Of a DNA stretch of 64,000 nucleotides, positions 26,899 through 36,220 are shown piece after piece. Made by a program: the position numbers and the translations under genes. The stretch lies in the NCBI RefSeq assembly GCF_001442615.1, contig NZ_LMXN01000018.1, forward strand, positions 24,301 to 88,300, in the 5' to 3' direction. The notes under the pieces were generated by a model. That model was given only the letters and a program-made list of their open reading frames with translations, did no database searches and was not told the DNA's origin. Numbering within the stretch: the first letter of the stretch is position 1; each line of letters opens with the position of its first letter. The DNA is from Algoriphagus resistens. Its GTDB lineage: Bacteria; Bacteroidota; Bacteroidia; Cytophagales; Cyclobacteriaceae.

Positions 26899-29277
26899 AT
26901 GCTTCGAAACCACCTTAAAATTGCCTGGAGAAACATACAGAGAAACAAGGTTTTCTCATTTATCAATATCGGTGGACTATCGCTTGGTTTGGCTTGCTGT
27001 ATGCTGATTCTTCTTTACGTGAAGGACGAAGCGAGCTTTGACAAATTCCAGGAAAATGGTGAAAATCTCTATCGGATTAAGGTCACCATGTCCAATGCTG
27101 AGGGTTCAAATACCATAGCAAGCACGAACGCTATTCATGGTCCTACATTCCAGGAGGAAATCCCCGAGATCACTGAGGTAATCCGTACCCAAAGTCAGCC
27201 TTTCGTTATGAGAAAAGGTGACGAACTGCTTAGCACCAATGTCCTGTTTGCGGATCCGGAATTTTTCGAGGTCTTTACCCTTCCCCTGCTGTATGGGGAT
27301 CCAAGTGCCGTACTTTCTGATATTGGTTCTATTGTGATTACAGAGGGTATGGCGAAAACTTATTTCAACACAACTGATGCTGTTGGGAAAGTGATAGAGC
27401 TTAAGATCAAAGAGGAATTCAAACCGTTCACTGTATCGGGAGTGGCTAAAACCATTCCCCAAAATTCATCGCTTCAGTTCGATTCTGTAATCTCTTTTGC
27501 CTTCGAGGAGGTAAATGGCTGGACGGATACCGAATGGTTGGGGTTTTATATGAATACATTCGTCCAGCTGGATGAGCGGGCAAATTTGAAAGAAGTTACG
27601 GGGAAAATGAATAAGGTCTTTGAGCGCAATGTGGCGCAGGAACTGAAGGATTCTCCCGGTTTTGACAGCAAGATAAGTTTTGGACTGCAGCCTTTTATGG
27701 ATATTCATCTGGATGCAGAAATCGGCAGCGGCAGAAATGGACTGGAGAAGGCCAGTAGCCCGGTATATTCTTACATATTATCTGGCATAGGATTGTTTTT
27801 ATTGGTGATTGCCTGCATCAATTTTGTGAATCTGGCTGTGGCAAAGACTCTCAAGCGGGCCAAGGAAATCGGGATCAGAAAAGTAATCGGCAGCCACAGG
27901 AGACAGTTGATTTTACAGTTTCTCACCGAGTCCTATTTAATGACATTCATTGCTTTGGTGCTGGCATTTGTTATCACACAGCTTTCTCTTTCTGCATTCA
28001 ATGAGCTAGCTGATAAGCAACTAGCGCTTTCTTATTTATTGGACTTTCAGTTGATTTCCCTTTTCGTTGTTTTGTTTGTAATCACTGGTATGGTGGCAGG
28101 ATTTTATCCGGCTTTGGTGTTTTCAGGCTTTAGTCCATCGAAGAGTTTGTATAATCGGGCGAAGCTGTTGCAGCAGAACTTCCTGACCAAAGCCCTGGTC
28201 GTGTTTCAGTTCACGCTTTCTATTTGCCTGGTAGTTGGGACTATCGTGATTTTCAGTCAATTCAATTACCTGACTAAGGTAGATCTGGGTTACAACGATG
28301 ATAATCTGATGAAACTAAGCGGTCTTCGCGGTATAAAAGGGGGCATAAATGGAATCAAACAGGAAATCCAGTCACTTCCAGGCGTAGAATCTGTGAGTGC
28401 ATTTAACGGAAACTATAATGGAACCGGCGCCAAAGTAGGAAATGAGCAGATAGATTTTGGCTATATCGGCGTGGATGATAATTTCTTGGGTACCATGGAG
28501 ATTACATTGATTGAGGGAAGAAATTTCTCCGTGGAGTACAGCACTGACCCCACCGATGCGATTGTAGTGAATGAGGCATTTTTGCACGAGTTGGGCTGGA
28601 CTTCCGGGGTGGGGAAGGAGGTGAACTTTGAGTGGAAAAAAAAGAAGATGTACATCATCGGCGTAGTGGAAGACTATCATTATGCATCCCTGAAGGAGAA
28701 AATAGCGCCTCTTGTGATGACGCAAGATCCTAACTATGACCTGCAATCATTTTTCATCAAACTCAATCCAAACAACACTGCTGAGACAATCAAATCCATT
28801 GAAACAGTATTTAGAAAGTTCGTCCCCTATATGCCATTTTCCTACAGCTTTGAGGATCAGAATAATCTGATGAAATATGAGCGGGAGCAAAAGTGGAAGC
28901 AGATCACAACGATTGCAGCTATGCTCTCCATTTTCGTGTCTTGCATCGGACTGTTTGGTTTGGCAGCTTTCAATGCGGAGTCCAGAATCAAAGAAGTGGG
29001 TGTTCGCAAAGTTTTGGGAGCCTCTGTTGCAAGCATAGTAGCCTTGCTTTCTTCCGACTTTGTTAAACTAGTCCTGATCGCCATGTTGGCAGCATTTCCG
29101 ATTGCATACTACGGAGCCCAAGTCTGGCTGGAGGAGTTTGCCTATCAGATTGATATCCAGTGGTGGTTCTTTGGCCTTGCGGGGTTCTTGGGAATAGCTG
29201 TTGCTATGCTGACTGTAGGATTTGAAGCGTTCAAAGCGGCATTGATGAATCCTGCGAAGAGTCTGAAGAGCGAGTGA
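26899..29277 (+). CDS. FtsX/MacB-type ABC transporter permease (792 aa)
   Basis: Full-length permease with the N-terminus MLRNHLKIAWRNIQRNKVFS and helix 1 GLSLGLACCMLILLYVKDE. The first FtsX core has INFVNLAVAKTLKRAKEIG, a clear variant of the usual NLSTAKA; the last core has CIGLFGLAAFNAESRIKEVG and the tail NPAKSLKSE. Another permease follows after 151 bp without its own regulatory module, so both probably share promoter E. Substrate unknown. Confidence 0.95.
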   Translation: MLRNHLKIAWRNIQRNKVFSFINIGGLSLGLACCMLILLYVKDEASFDKFQENGENLYRIKVTMSNAEGSNTIASTNAIHGPTFQEEIPEITEVIRTQSQPFVMRKGDELLSTNVLFADPEFFEVFTLPLLYGDPSAVLSDIGSIVITEGMAKTYFNTTDAVGKVIELKIKEEFKPFTVSGVAKTIPQNSSLQFDSVISFAFEEVNGWTDTEWLGFYMNTFVQLDERANLKEVTGKMNKVFERNVAQELKDSPGFDSKISFGLQPFMDIHLDAEIGSGRNGLEKASSPVYSYILSGIGLFLLVIACINFVNLAVAKTLKRAKEIGIRKVIGSHRRQLILQFLTESYLMTFIALVLAFVITQLSLSAFNELADKQLALSYLLDFQLISLFVVLFVITGMVAGFYPALVFSGFSPSKSLYNRAKLLQQNFLTKALVVFQFTLSICLVVGTIVIFSQFNYLTKVDLGYNDDNLMKLSGLRGIKGGINGIKQEIQSLPGVESVSAFNGNYNGTGAKVGNEQIDFGYIGVDDNFLGTMEITLIEGRNFSVEYSTDPTDAIVVNEAFLHELGWTSGVGKEVNFEWKKKKMYIIGVVEDYHYASLKEKIAPLVMTQDPNYDLQSFFIKLNPNNTAETIKSIETVFRKFVPYMPFSYSFEDQNNLMKYEREQKWKQITTIAAMLSIFVSCIGLFGLAAFNAESRIKEVGVRKVLGASVASIVALLSSDFVKLVLIAMLAAFPIAYYGAQVWLEEFAYQIDIQWWFFGLAGFLGIAVAMLTVGFEAFKAALMNPAKSLKSE

Positions 29278-29428
29278 AGATAGAGGAGAGTAACCAGTAT
29301 CAAATAGCTAGGATTTAGGAGCCAAGATGTTAGAGCCAAGAAATAAGAGGCTAGACAAGAAATATTGAATGTAGAATATCGGATGATGATTAATGAAGAT
29401 TTGGGGGGCCTTCCAACCTAATAAAACC

Positions 29429-31837
29429 ATGCTAAAAAACTACCTGAAAATCGCCTTCAGAAATATTCGGAAAAACAAACTTTTCTCCTTTCTCAATATT
29501 GCCGGACTGTCTATAGGAATGGCAGTTTGTATTCTGATTATGCTATTTGTGAATTATGAGCGGGATTTTGATAGCGTTCACACGAAAAATATCTACCGTC
29601 TGGATGAGGTGCAAAAGTGGGAAGGAATGGTTGCTCCACAAAAAGTAGCGTTATCCATGTATCCTATGGGGCCGACATTGCTGGAAGAATTTCCTGAAAT
29701 CACCAATTTCACCAGGGTAAGACGGGGAGGAGAGCTTAAGTTTAAGAACGAAGAAAAAGATGCTATACTCTCAGATACCTTTTGGGCAGATTCTTCCTTT
29801 TTTCAGCTATTTGATTTTAAACTTATAGAAGGAAACCGGGCTACTGCTTTGTCCGAGCCGTATAGTCTTGTGCTGACAAAGATAAATGCAGAGAAAATTT
29901 TCGGGGAAGAATCTCCTTTAGGTAAAACCCTCACACTTTCTGAGCAAGATACTATTTCCTATACTGTGACTGCTGTAATGGAAAATATCCCTGAAAACTC
30001 TCATCTGAAATTTGAGGGACTTACTTCTTTCAGTAGCTATGTAGGACCTGAGGCTATGGGAAACTGGGGTGGAAATTGGCTGACTACTTATCTGGAATTG
30101 GGTGAAAGAGCAGATATTGAGGTAATGGAATCAAAATTCCCTGCTTTTCTTATTTCCCATATGGGAGAAGAAAGGGCTGGAGGGTACGAGCTTTTCCTTC
30201 AGCCTTTAAGTGAAGTGCATGCCGGTTCTACAGACATCACCCATGATTATATCAACTATCAAAAATTTGACGGAGCATACACAAGTATATTTTTCTACAT
30301 CGCACTAATCGTACTTTTCATCGCCGGGATCAATTTTGTGAATTTGTCTTCAGCCAAATCAGTAAGCCGTGCCATGGAGATCGGCGTGAGAAAAGCTTCT
30401 GGTGCTTCCAAGTCCCAATTGTACTTACAGTTTATCGGGGAATCAATTGTAATCAGTCTGATTGCGATGGTGCTGGCAGCAGTTTTTGTATCACTTGCCT
30501 TGCCTTTTCTGAACGAATTCAGTCAGCGGCAGCTTGAGTTTCCTTTATTCAGTAATCCTCTTTTCTTTGTGTCTATGCTGTTGGGAGCTATGTTAGTTGG
30601 AACACTTTCTGGTTTGTACCCTGCTCTTTACCTTTCTAGTTTTAATCCGGTGAAAGTCTTAAAAGGCTCTCCGGTGACTGGAAAAAGAAAAGCTGATTTT
30701 AGAAATGTGCTGGTAGTAGTACAGTTTAGCTGTGCTATTTTTCTGATTATTTCAACCCTGTTTGCTTCACGTCAAGTGAGATTTATGCAAGAAAAAGACC
30801 TTGGCTTTACCCATGAGCAAATTATCACTATCCCTTTTGGTGGACGCTATACCGATCGTTATGAAACTTTGAAGCAAGCATTGCTTGAAAGTTCGCAGGT
30901 GGAGGAAGTAACCGCCTCCGGGCAGCGACTGGGAAATAACCTACATCAGACAGGCATTACTTTTCATGGAGCTGGACCAGCAGTAGATCTGGCTACCTCC
31001 CAAGTGGTAGTGGATCCTGATTTTTTGGATGTATATGAGATAGAATTGATAGCTGGAAGGAACTTTAACGACAGCGAAGCGGATAACGGGAACACCTATT
31101 TGATCAATGAATCTCTTGCCAATGAGCTGATTCAAAAGGATGGAGAAGGGAAGGACATAGAATCATTAATTGGTTCTCAGTTTGGGTTTAACGGAATGGA
31201 TTCGGCAGGAAGATTAGTGGGGGTGGTCAGGGATTTCAACTTCAATTCCCTTCACCACAAAATAGAAACGCTGACAATTTTTAATCAACGTAATTGGGGA
31301 TTTGAGGAGCTGTCTGTCAAAATAAGCGGTGAGAATGTAACTGAAGCACTTGCCCAAATCGAGTCCATCTGGAATTCTCAGATCCCTGAACGGGAATTTG
31401 AATATCAGTTTCTCGATGATCACTTTGCGGAATTGTATAGAGCTGACCGAACTGTAAATAGCATTGTGGGCATGTTGACGGGGCTTTCAATTTTGATTTC
31501 CTGTCTTGGTCTTTTCGGTCTGGTGTCATTCACTTTGGAGCAGCGGGTGAAAGAAATCGGAATTCGTAAGGTTTTGGGTGCTTCCGTGACGACTGTGGTC
31601 GCAATCCTTTCCAAGGACTTTATCAAGCTGGTTTTGGTTGCTATTGTAATTGCAGTTCCGGTCTCCAGGTATGTGGTGAATCAGTGGATTCAGGATTTTG
31701 CGTACCGTATCGCTATTGAATGGTGGGTTTTTGCAGTTTCAGGTTTGGTGGCAATCCTGATTGCCTTGGCGACGGTAAGTTCGCAGGCGTTCAAAGCAGC
31801 ACTGATGAATCCTGTGAAGAGCCTGAAGAGTGAGTGA
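29429..31837 (+). CDS. FtsX/MacB-type ABC transporter permease (802 aa)
   Basis: The frame opens at 29393, but the ATG at 29429 gives the family start MLKNYLKIAFRNIRKNKLFS and is preferred. Helix 1 is GLSIGMAVCILIMLFVNYE. The first FtsX core has INFVNLSSAKSVSRAMEIG with AMEIG in place of AKEIG; the last core has CLGLFGLVSFTLEQRVKEIG. It ends in NPVKSLKSE and is followed by linker family Y. Probably the second gene of the promoter E unit. The broken permease at 31995 starts with an almost identical N-terminus and may derive from this paralogue type. Confidence 0.94.
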   Translation: MLKNYLKIAFRNIRKNKLFSFLNIAGLSIGMAVCILIMLFVNYERDFDSVHTKNIYRLDEVQKWEGMVAPQKVALSMYPMGPTLLEEFPEITNFTRVRRGGELKFKNEEKDAILSDTFWADSSFFQLFDFKLIEGNRATALSEPYSLVLTKINAEKIFGEESPLGKTLTLSEQDTISYTVTAVMENIPENSHLKFEGLTSFSSYVGPEAMGNWGGNWLTTYLELGERADIEVMESKFPAFLISHMGEERAGGYELFLQPLSEVHAGSTDITHDYINYQKFDGAYTSIFFYIALIVLFIAGINFVNLSSAKSVSRAMEIGVRKASGASKSQLYLQFIGESIVISLIAMVLAAVFVSLALPFLNEFSQRQLEFPLFSNPLFFVSMLLGAMLVGTLSGLYPALYLSSFNPVKVLKGSPVTGKRKADFRNVLVVVQFSCAIFLIISTLFASRQVRFMQEKDLGFTHEQIITIPFGGRYTDRYETLKQALLESSQVEEVTASGQRLGNNLHQTGITFHGAGPAVDLATSQVVVDPDFLDVYEIELIAGRNFNDSEADNGNTYLINESLANELIQKDGEGKDIESLIGSQFGFNGMDSAGRLVGVVRDFNFNSLHHKIETLTIFNQRNWGFEELSVKISGENVTEALAQIESIWNSQIPEREFEYQFLDDHFAELYRADRTVNSIVGMLTGLSILISCLGLFGLVSFTLEQRVKEIGIRKVLGASVTTVVAILSKDFIKLVLVAIVIAVPVSRYVVNQWIQDFAYRIAIEWWVFAVSGLVAILIALATVSSQAFKAALMNPVKSLKSE

Positions 31838-31840
31838 TAA

Positions 31841-31954
31841 GAGTACAAAGTATCTGGTATCAAGTAGCTAGAACCGAGAACTATGAACCAAGAGATAAGA
31901 GTCCAGAATCTAGAGAAAACCTTACCACATTACAACCTTTCAACTTTCTAACCC
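31841..31954. repeat. Intergenic linker repeat, family Y copy 2
   Basis: Closely matches 16564-16684. A few bases further on, CTTTCAACTTTTCAACC extends the CTTTCAAC-type repeat towards the broken permease start. Confidence 0.8.
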
Positions 31955-31994
31955 TTAATCTTTCAACTTTTCAACCTTCCAACCTAATAAACCC

Positions 31995-32474
31995 ATGCTC
32001 AAAAATTACCTGAATATTGCTTTTCGACATTTGTGGAAGGATAGGCTTTATTCGCTGATAAATATTGTCGGACTTGCAGCAGCTACCCTATGTCTAATCC
32101 TTGCTGTGGTCTATTGGAATGATGAGCATAGTTTTGATGGCTTTCATGCCAACAATCCAAATCTATACAGAGTTACCACCACGTTCATAGATAAGAAAGG
32201 TGCTGATCCAAAAATAGTAGGAGTAACAGCCTTTATACCTTGGGTTAAGATGTTCTCCTTTGCCGCATTGACATCCCTGTCATGGATTTCACCACAAGAT
32301 CCACAGACCCACTCCCTTATGGAAAGGGTCAAGTCCTGTTTTATCCATCCACAGGCTGAACAGCTTTTGCTTGATGGGAACCACCGGTCGATTTTAACAA
32401 ATGGCCTGTCGTTCCAATTGGCCTTATATTCAAGCATACGGGGAGAGCTTATGAACCCTGAGCCTGAAGAGTAA
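31995..32474 (+). pseudogene. ABC permease reduced to its two ends around a TnpB fragment
   Basis: The first 70 or so residues (MLKNYLNIAFRHLWKDRLYS, helix 1 GLAAATLCLILAVVYWNDE, then NPNLYRVTTTFIDKK) are a normal permease N-terminus. Homology stops near base 32216, where antisense transposase sequence begins. At 32451-32474 the gene ends in ATGAACCCTGAGCCTGAAGAG and a stop, recognisable as the family tail codons for MNPVKSLKSE with a 5-base loss. The middle 700 or so residues have therefore been removed or replaced, leaving both ends. Not functional as a permease. Confidence 0.85.
32216..32437 (-). mobile_element. C-terminal fragment of an IS200/IS605-family TnpB
   Basis: On the minus strand the open frame encodes a TnpB/OrfB zinc-ribbon end: SSKSCSACGW and REWVCGSCGEIHDRD give two C-x2-C pairs, and HDRDVNAAKENIL is the conserved DRDxNAA region carrying the last RuvC-like acidic residue. 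The rest of TnpB and any TnpA are absent, so this is a relic of about 74 residues. It lies inside the broken permease and opposite to it. TnpB proteins are RNA-guided nucleases whose guide RNA overlaps the 3' end of the gene; whether any guide sequence survives beyond 32216 is unclear because permease sequence resumes there. Confidence 0.85.
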
Positions 32475-32742
32475 CCCAAGTAAAGTGTTTTCCGAATCTT
32501 ATGATCCTTAAAGTAATTTACTGGCAGAAAGGCGGATAATCAAAAAATAAAGTATCCAATGCCAGAATTTCAATTATCAACATGCGCATTAAAATAAGCC
32601 AAACTTCAATTCCATAAGTAGTGTGGAAGCAGCAATAACCTGTTTTTACCCAATATCAAGGTGATAGGATCAAGAAAAATAAACCTATAATCAATATCTT
32701 TAGTCCATTCATTTATCCAAAACAGTTTTATGGGAAAATTTT

Positions 32743-33684
32743 ATGGAAAAATTCTACTTTCTTATCCTATTCCTTTTCGTACCAATGGTTCTATTTGCCC
32801 AGGAACCTGGACAGGTTAGTCTATTTGACAAGGAATTAAATCGTTTTTTGAACGTCAGGGATTTTACGGTTTCAACAGACGGTCAGGAAGCCTATTTTAC
32901 TATCCAGAGTCCAGCCCAGGATATCTCTCAGCTAGTGAAAATCGTCAAGGAAAACGGAGAGTGGTCAGAGCCTGAATTGCTGTTGTTTGGCGATCCGTAC
33001 ATGTATATGGAGCCTTATTTGACCCATGATGGACTTAGGCTTTTTTTTGCTTCTGACAGGCCGCTATTGGATTCTGATTCGGAGGGAAAAGATTTTGATA
33101 TTTGGTATCTGGAACGTCAGGACAAAGCTGCTGGGTGGTCAACTCCTATCAACCTAGGCCAGCCTGTCAACTCTGAGTTGGATGAATTTTTTCCAACACT
33201 AGCCGAAAACAATAACCTATATTTTACCTTGGATTCGCCTGAGGGATTGGGCAAGGACGATATCTACCGGAGTGTATGGGAAAATGGAAGTTATTTGGCT
33301 CCTGAGTTATTATCCGACAGCATCAACAGCAATGGCTATGAATTCAATGCTTTTATCTCTCGAAGGGAAGAATTTATTCTTTTCACTAAATACAATGAAG
33401 AAGGGGGAATGGGGAGCGGGGACTTATATCTGTCCCAAAGGAAGCCGAATGGAGAATGGGAAAAGGCAAGGAATCTGGGAATGCCCATCAACACTAAGTA
33501 CATGGAATATTGCCCTTTTTACGATGAGGAAAATGGAATTCTCTATTTTACCAGTAGAAGGAACATGTTGGTTTCTAAAGAATTTCGGGATCTTGCAGAT
33601 TTTGAGCAAACTGTCAATGAAGGTGAAAATGGTTTGAGTAAACTCTATCAGGTAAAACTGTCGATTAGGGCATTGCGCCAGTGA
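32743..33684 (+). CDS. Exported PD40/WD40-like beta-propeller protein
   Basis: A 313-residue protein with a signal peptide (MEKFYFLILFLFVPMVLFAQ) and repeated PD40-type blades: FTVSTDGQEAYFTI near residue 45, LTHDGLRLFFASDRP near 100, FPTLAENNNLYFTLDS near 155 and FYDEENGILYFTSRR near 265. PD40 propellers, as in TolB and OmpA-linked proteins, mediate periplasmic protein contacts. It lies on the plus strand after the broken permease with its own 260-bp upstream gap and no sigma54-like module. Partner and function unknown. Confidence 0.85.
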   Translation: MEKFYFLILFLFVPMVLFAQEPGQVSLFDKELNRFLNVRDFTVSTDGQEAYFTIQSPAQDISQLVKIVKENGEWSEPELLLFGDPYMYMEPYLTHDGLRLFFASDRPLLDSDSEGKDFDIWYLERQDKAAGWSTPINLGQPVNSELDEFFPTLAENNNLYFTLDSPEGLGKDDIYRSVWENGSYLAPELLSDSINSNGYEFNAFISRREEFILFTKYNEEGGMGSGDLYLSQRKPNGEWEKARNLGMPINTKYMEYCPFYDEENGILYFTSRRNMLVSKEFRDLADFEQTVNEGENGLSKLYQVKLSIRALRQ

Positions 33685-33771
33685 GAATGAAGCTAGGTAT
33701 GTGAATCAACCAGCTATGCTCCGTACCCACTGTTGAGCTTGATTTCCTTTATGATTGCAGTGGAGCTTGGG

Positions 33772-34371
33772 TCAGTCCTCAGGTTTTATCAAAATGCCTT
33801 TGTCCACACTTTCGTTGATTAACTTCTCAGCATAGTCCCAAATAGCAGAAGAACCCTCTTTTATTGCCTTTTTTTTGTTATACACTTGTTGATAGGGCAC
33901 ATTGAATTCCGCCCAGGTCCCACCATTATTTGAGGTGTTTTGTAACAAAGGCTCAAACCTATCCATTGCTTTTGCGAACTTGGCATCGTCTGTCACGCCT
34001 TCTTCAAATTCTTCCCAGATCGCAACAAACTCTTCGGCTTGTGCCGCCGGTAAAAGTCCAAAAATACGCTTCGCTGCGAGAAGTTCTTCTTCTGTATTGG
34101 TGTGGTTTTTTGTAGAATCGTAGATAAATGTATCTCCTGCATCAATTTCTACGATGTCGTGGATTAGGACCATTTTTACCACTTTGAGAACATCAATTGG
34201 CTTGTCTGAATGCGATGCCAACACAATGGCCATCATGGCTAAATGCCAGCTATGTTCAGCGTCGTTTTCGTGTCGGTCACTGTTGAATAGCCTGGTCTTT
34301 CGCTGGATGTATTTTAGCTTGTCAATTTCTTTGATGAAAGCTACTTGTCTTAATAAATCGTCAATCTGCAT
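33772..34371 (-). CDS. HD-domain phosphohydrolase (YfbR/HDDC2-like)
   Basis: A 199-residue cytoplasmic protein of the HD superfamily. The metal and catalytic residues are visible in RHENDAEHSWHLAMMA (about residues 33-48) and LIHDIVEIDAGDTF (about 68-81). This spacing fits the YfbR/HDDC2 group, many of which are 5'-deoxynucleotidases acting on deoxynucleoside monophosphates, though the exact substrate cannot be read from sequence. It appears monocistronic and unrelated to the permease array. Confidence 0.88.
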   Translation of the reverse strand: MQIDDLLRQVAFIKEIDKLKYIQRKTRLFNSDRHENDAEHSWHLAMMAIVLASHSDKPIDVLKVVKMVLIHDIVEIDAGDTFIYDSTKNHTNTEEELLAAKRIFGLLPAAQAEEFVAIWEEFEEGVTDDAKFAKAMDRFEPLLQNTSNNGGTWAEFNVPYQQVYNKKKAIKEGSSAIWDYAEKLINESVDKGILIKPED

Positions 34372-34569
34372 TTTTTTATAAGTTGTTGAAGAATTTTTAG
34401 GTTCCGTGATGTCTTTTAGAATCGATGCAAGTGGTATTCAGTACCTTGAGAATTTACGTTAACTATGTACTCAAGGATTCTTTATGGAGCACAGTCAGGA
34501 ATTCTTCAACTGCAACCCGCTCAAACAGTAGATGTGTAGAGTTTTTGGATCAAGCTAACTGATATGGAT

Positions 34570-35124
34570 TCAACCTTGGATGAGTTGTTTAGCTTTACTT
34601 TCAGAACCTTCGTTTCTCCATTCAATTTGTATAGTCCCGTCGTAATAATTGATAGTAAGTCTATTCACATTCCCTTCCCATATAATAGTCTCGTTGGAAT
34701 AGGACTCTGTTGGAGAACCGAATTTTTTGGTGAAATAGGTGATAAAGTCGTTAACCCCACTTTCCATATTGGGTATATCCCGCTTGTTAAAAGTCCATCT
34801 GCATTTGTATAAGCTGCCGGACAAATAGGTTAATCTCAGATCGTGAGCTTCTTGCCCGTTTACTATCCTTAAAGGAAAGCCTTGGTAGATTCCCTCCTGA
34901 ATTCCTGCATCTAAATTCCTTTTTACACTTTCTGCCAGCCATTGATTGTTCTGATAGATTGATTCTTTGCCTGTGATTAATTGAAGTTCACTTTTCAAGC
35001 TCTCAAGAGTAGAAGCTAGCTGAAGTCCATTGATACTAGTTGCATCATCTATTTCTTCTTGAGCCAATAGGGAAGGGCTGATAAGTAGCAAAAGGTAAAA
35101 AAGTGAGTTTTTTAAAATTTGCAT
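34570..35124 (-). CDS. Exported protein of unknown function
   Basis: A 184-residue protein I do not recognise. It has a clear signal peptide (NSLFYLLLLISPSLLAQ) and a mixed alpha/beta mature part with the segment RLTYLSGSLYKCRWTF and a C-terminus containing INYYDGTIQIEWRNEG. There is no lipobox cysteine and no membrane helix after the signal, so it is probably periplasmic. Divergent from regulatory module F, no obvious partner. Confidence 0.75.
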   Translation of the reverse strand: MQILKNSLFYLLLLISPSLLAQEEIDDATSINGLQLASTLESLKSELQLITGKESIYQNNQWLAESVKRNLDAGIQEGIYQGFPLRIVNGQEAHDLRLTYLSGSLYKCRWTFNKRDIPNMESGVNDFITYFTKKFGSPTESYSNETIIWEGNVNRLTINYYDGTIQIEWRNEGSESKAKQLIQG

Positions 35125-35505
35125 TGAAAAGAATTATAGGTTTTTATTGGAATTTAAATTGTCTAGAACGGTGCCAGTGGTTACTCTTTTATTATCAGAA
35201 AAATTGGTGAAATCTTTTTCAGATGCAAGTTATGGGATAAAATAAATAGAGAGAAGGATTCGGCCATGAAAGCAAACCGCATTTTACGCTGTGGAGGGTC
35301 TGCCAAAACCAAATTTAATGGTTTCAGCTATTCGTTATCGAATGCTAGACAAAATAGGAGGCTGAGGATGTTTTATCGCTGAAAATGGCGACCTAATATG
35401 CTGTGGGATATTCGGCTATGAGGTAGGAGAGTAGTGTCAAAAATAGTCTGTCCATCTTTTTATGATTTGCTACTTAGTTGCTATGGTGTTGACTTTGCCC
35501 ACTGG
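35125..35505. other. Intergenic stretch upstream of module F, no gene seen
   Basis: About 380 bp between a divergent exported-protein gene and palindrome F. Short open frames only; none has family motifs. It shares TTTGCCC just before the palindrome with the region before palindrome A. Confidence 0.6.
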
Positions 35506-35521
35506 CGGACAAAATTGTTCG
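35506..35521. promoter_or_regulatory. Palindromic upstream activating site F
   Basis: CGGACAAAATTGTTCG, symmetrical except for one arm position (CGGACA/TGTTCG). It starts 76 bp before the sigma54-like element at 35582. Confidence 0.72.
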
Positions 35522-35581
35522 GTGGATTTGTTTTTGTAAGTGGCTTATATGTCAAATCAAGCCAATTTGAGGGGGTGCGAA

Positions 35582-35597
35582 TGGCATGGAAGTAGAA
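35582..35597 (+). promoter_or_regulatory. Sigma54-like promoter F
   Basis: TGGCAT-GGAAG-TAGAA, with the -24 GG and -12 G in register. It lies 155 bp before a small gene and about 625 bp before the permease at 36221; both may be read from it. Linker-like repeats (AGAATCAA, AAAGAATCAAG) follow directly. Confidence 0.55.
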
Positions 35598-35752
35598 GAG
35601 AATCAAAAGCAAAGAATCAAGAGCAAAGAGCCAAGGTTTAAGATAATAATATTTAAACCCCTTCGATCCCAATAGCTATGTGGGACGCTCAGGGTGACAC
35701 TTCAGAACCACAATAAATGCATCAATAAATACACACGTAAACATCCAAACCC

Positions 35753-36034
35753 ATGAGTCACATCGCCATTCCAATCCCAAACCTTCCTGGAAAACAAAAC
35801 ATCGATATCCAGGTGATCATCAACAATGAGGTGAAATCTCTTCATTACAAAGTGGAGCTTCTCTACTGGGATGATTGTGAGAACCCTACTGCGCATCGCG
35901 CAGATTGTATCTCCGAGATGCTGACCAAACACGATCCAAGCTGGACAGTGTATTATATCGGAGCCCCGACGGATAAATTTGTGCCCATCACCTTTGTGGA
36001 CAGAGAGAGCAAGAAGTGGATGCAGGTTAGGTGA
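35753..36034 (+). CDS. Small unknown soluble protein (93 aa)
   Basis: I do not recognise a named family, though the sequence looks like a genuine small gene: balanced composition, an MSHIAIPIPNLPGKQNIDIQ start and a compact body with two cysteines (DDCENPTAHRADCIS), aromatic-rich strands (WTVYYIGAP) and a charged C-terminus. No signal peptide or membrane segment. It lies between sigma54-like promoter F and the permease at 36221, so it may be co-transcribed with the array. Role unknown. Confidence 0.65.
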   Translation: MSHIAIPIPNLPGKQNIDIQVIINNEVKSLHYKVELLYWDDCENPTAHRADCISEMLTKHDPSWTVYYIGAPTDKFVPITFVDRESKKWMQVR

Positions 36035-36120
36035 TACTTCGACTTCGTTCAGTACTAGTTTACGATTAGTGATTGGGGATTTTGTCATTGCGAACTACGA
36101 AGGAGTGCGGAAATCTCTTT
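36035..36120. repeat. Possible relics of dispersed Bacteroidota repeats
   Basis: ACTTCGACTTCGTTCAGTAC (about 36043-36062) and TCATTGCGAACTACGAAGGA (about 36087-36106) resemble dispersed intergenic repeats common in Bacteroidota genomes. There is only one copy of each in the window, so the assignment rests on memory of the family. Confidence 0.3.
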
Positions 36121-36220
36121 TTGATATTCCGACAAAGCAGGGCAAAATCGAATGTTGATGTCGAAATACCTACCCCTAACAACAGGGAATAGCATCTTTC
36201 AACTTTACAATTTTATCAAA

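Noticed and set aside
26715..26918. 67-residue open frame on the plus strand
   Set aside because: It spans the perfect palindrome E and the promoter element and runs into the permease start; more likely a chance frame.
32144..32479. Treating the 111-residue minus frame as an intact gene
   Set aside because: Only its middle part resembles TnpB; both ends are antisense permease sequence, so it is a fragment.
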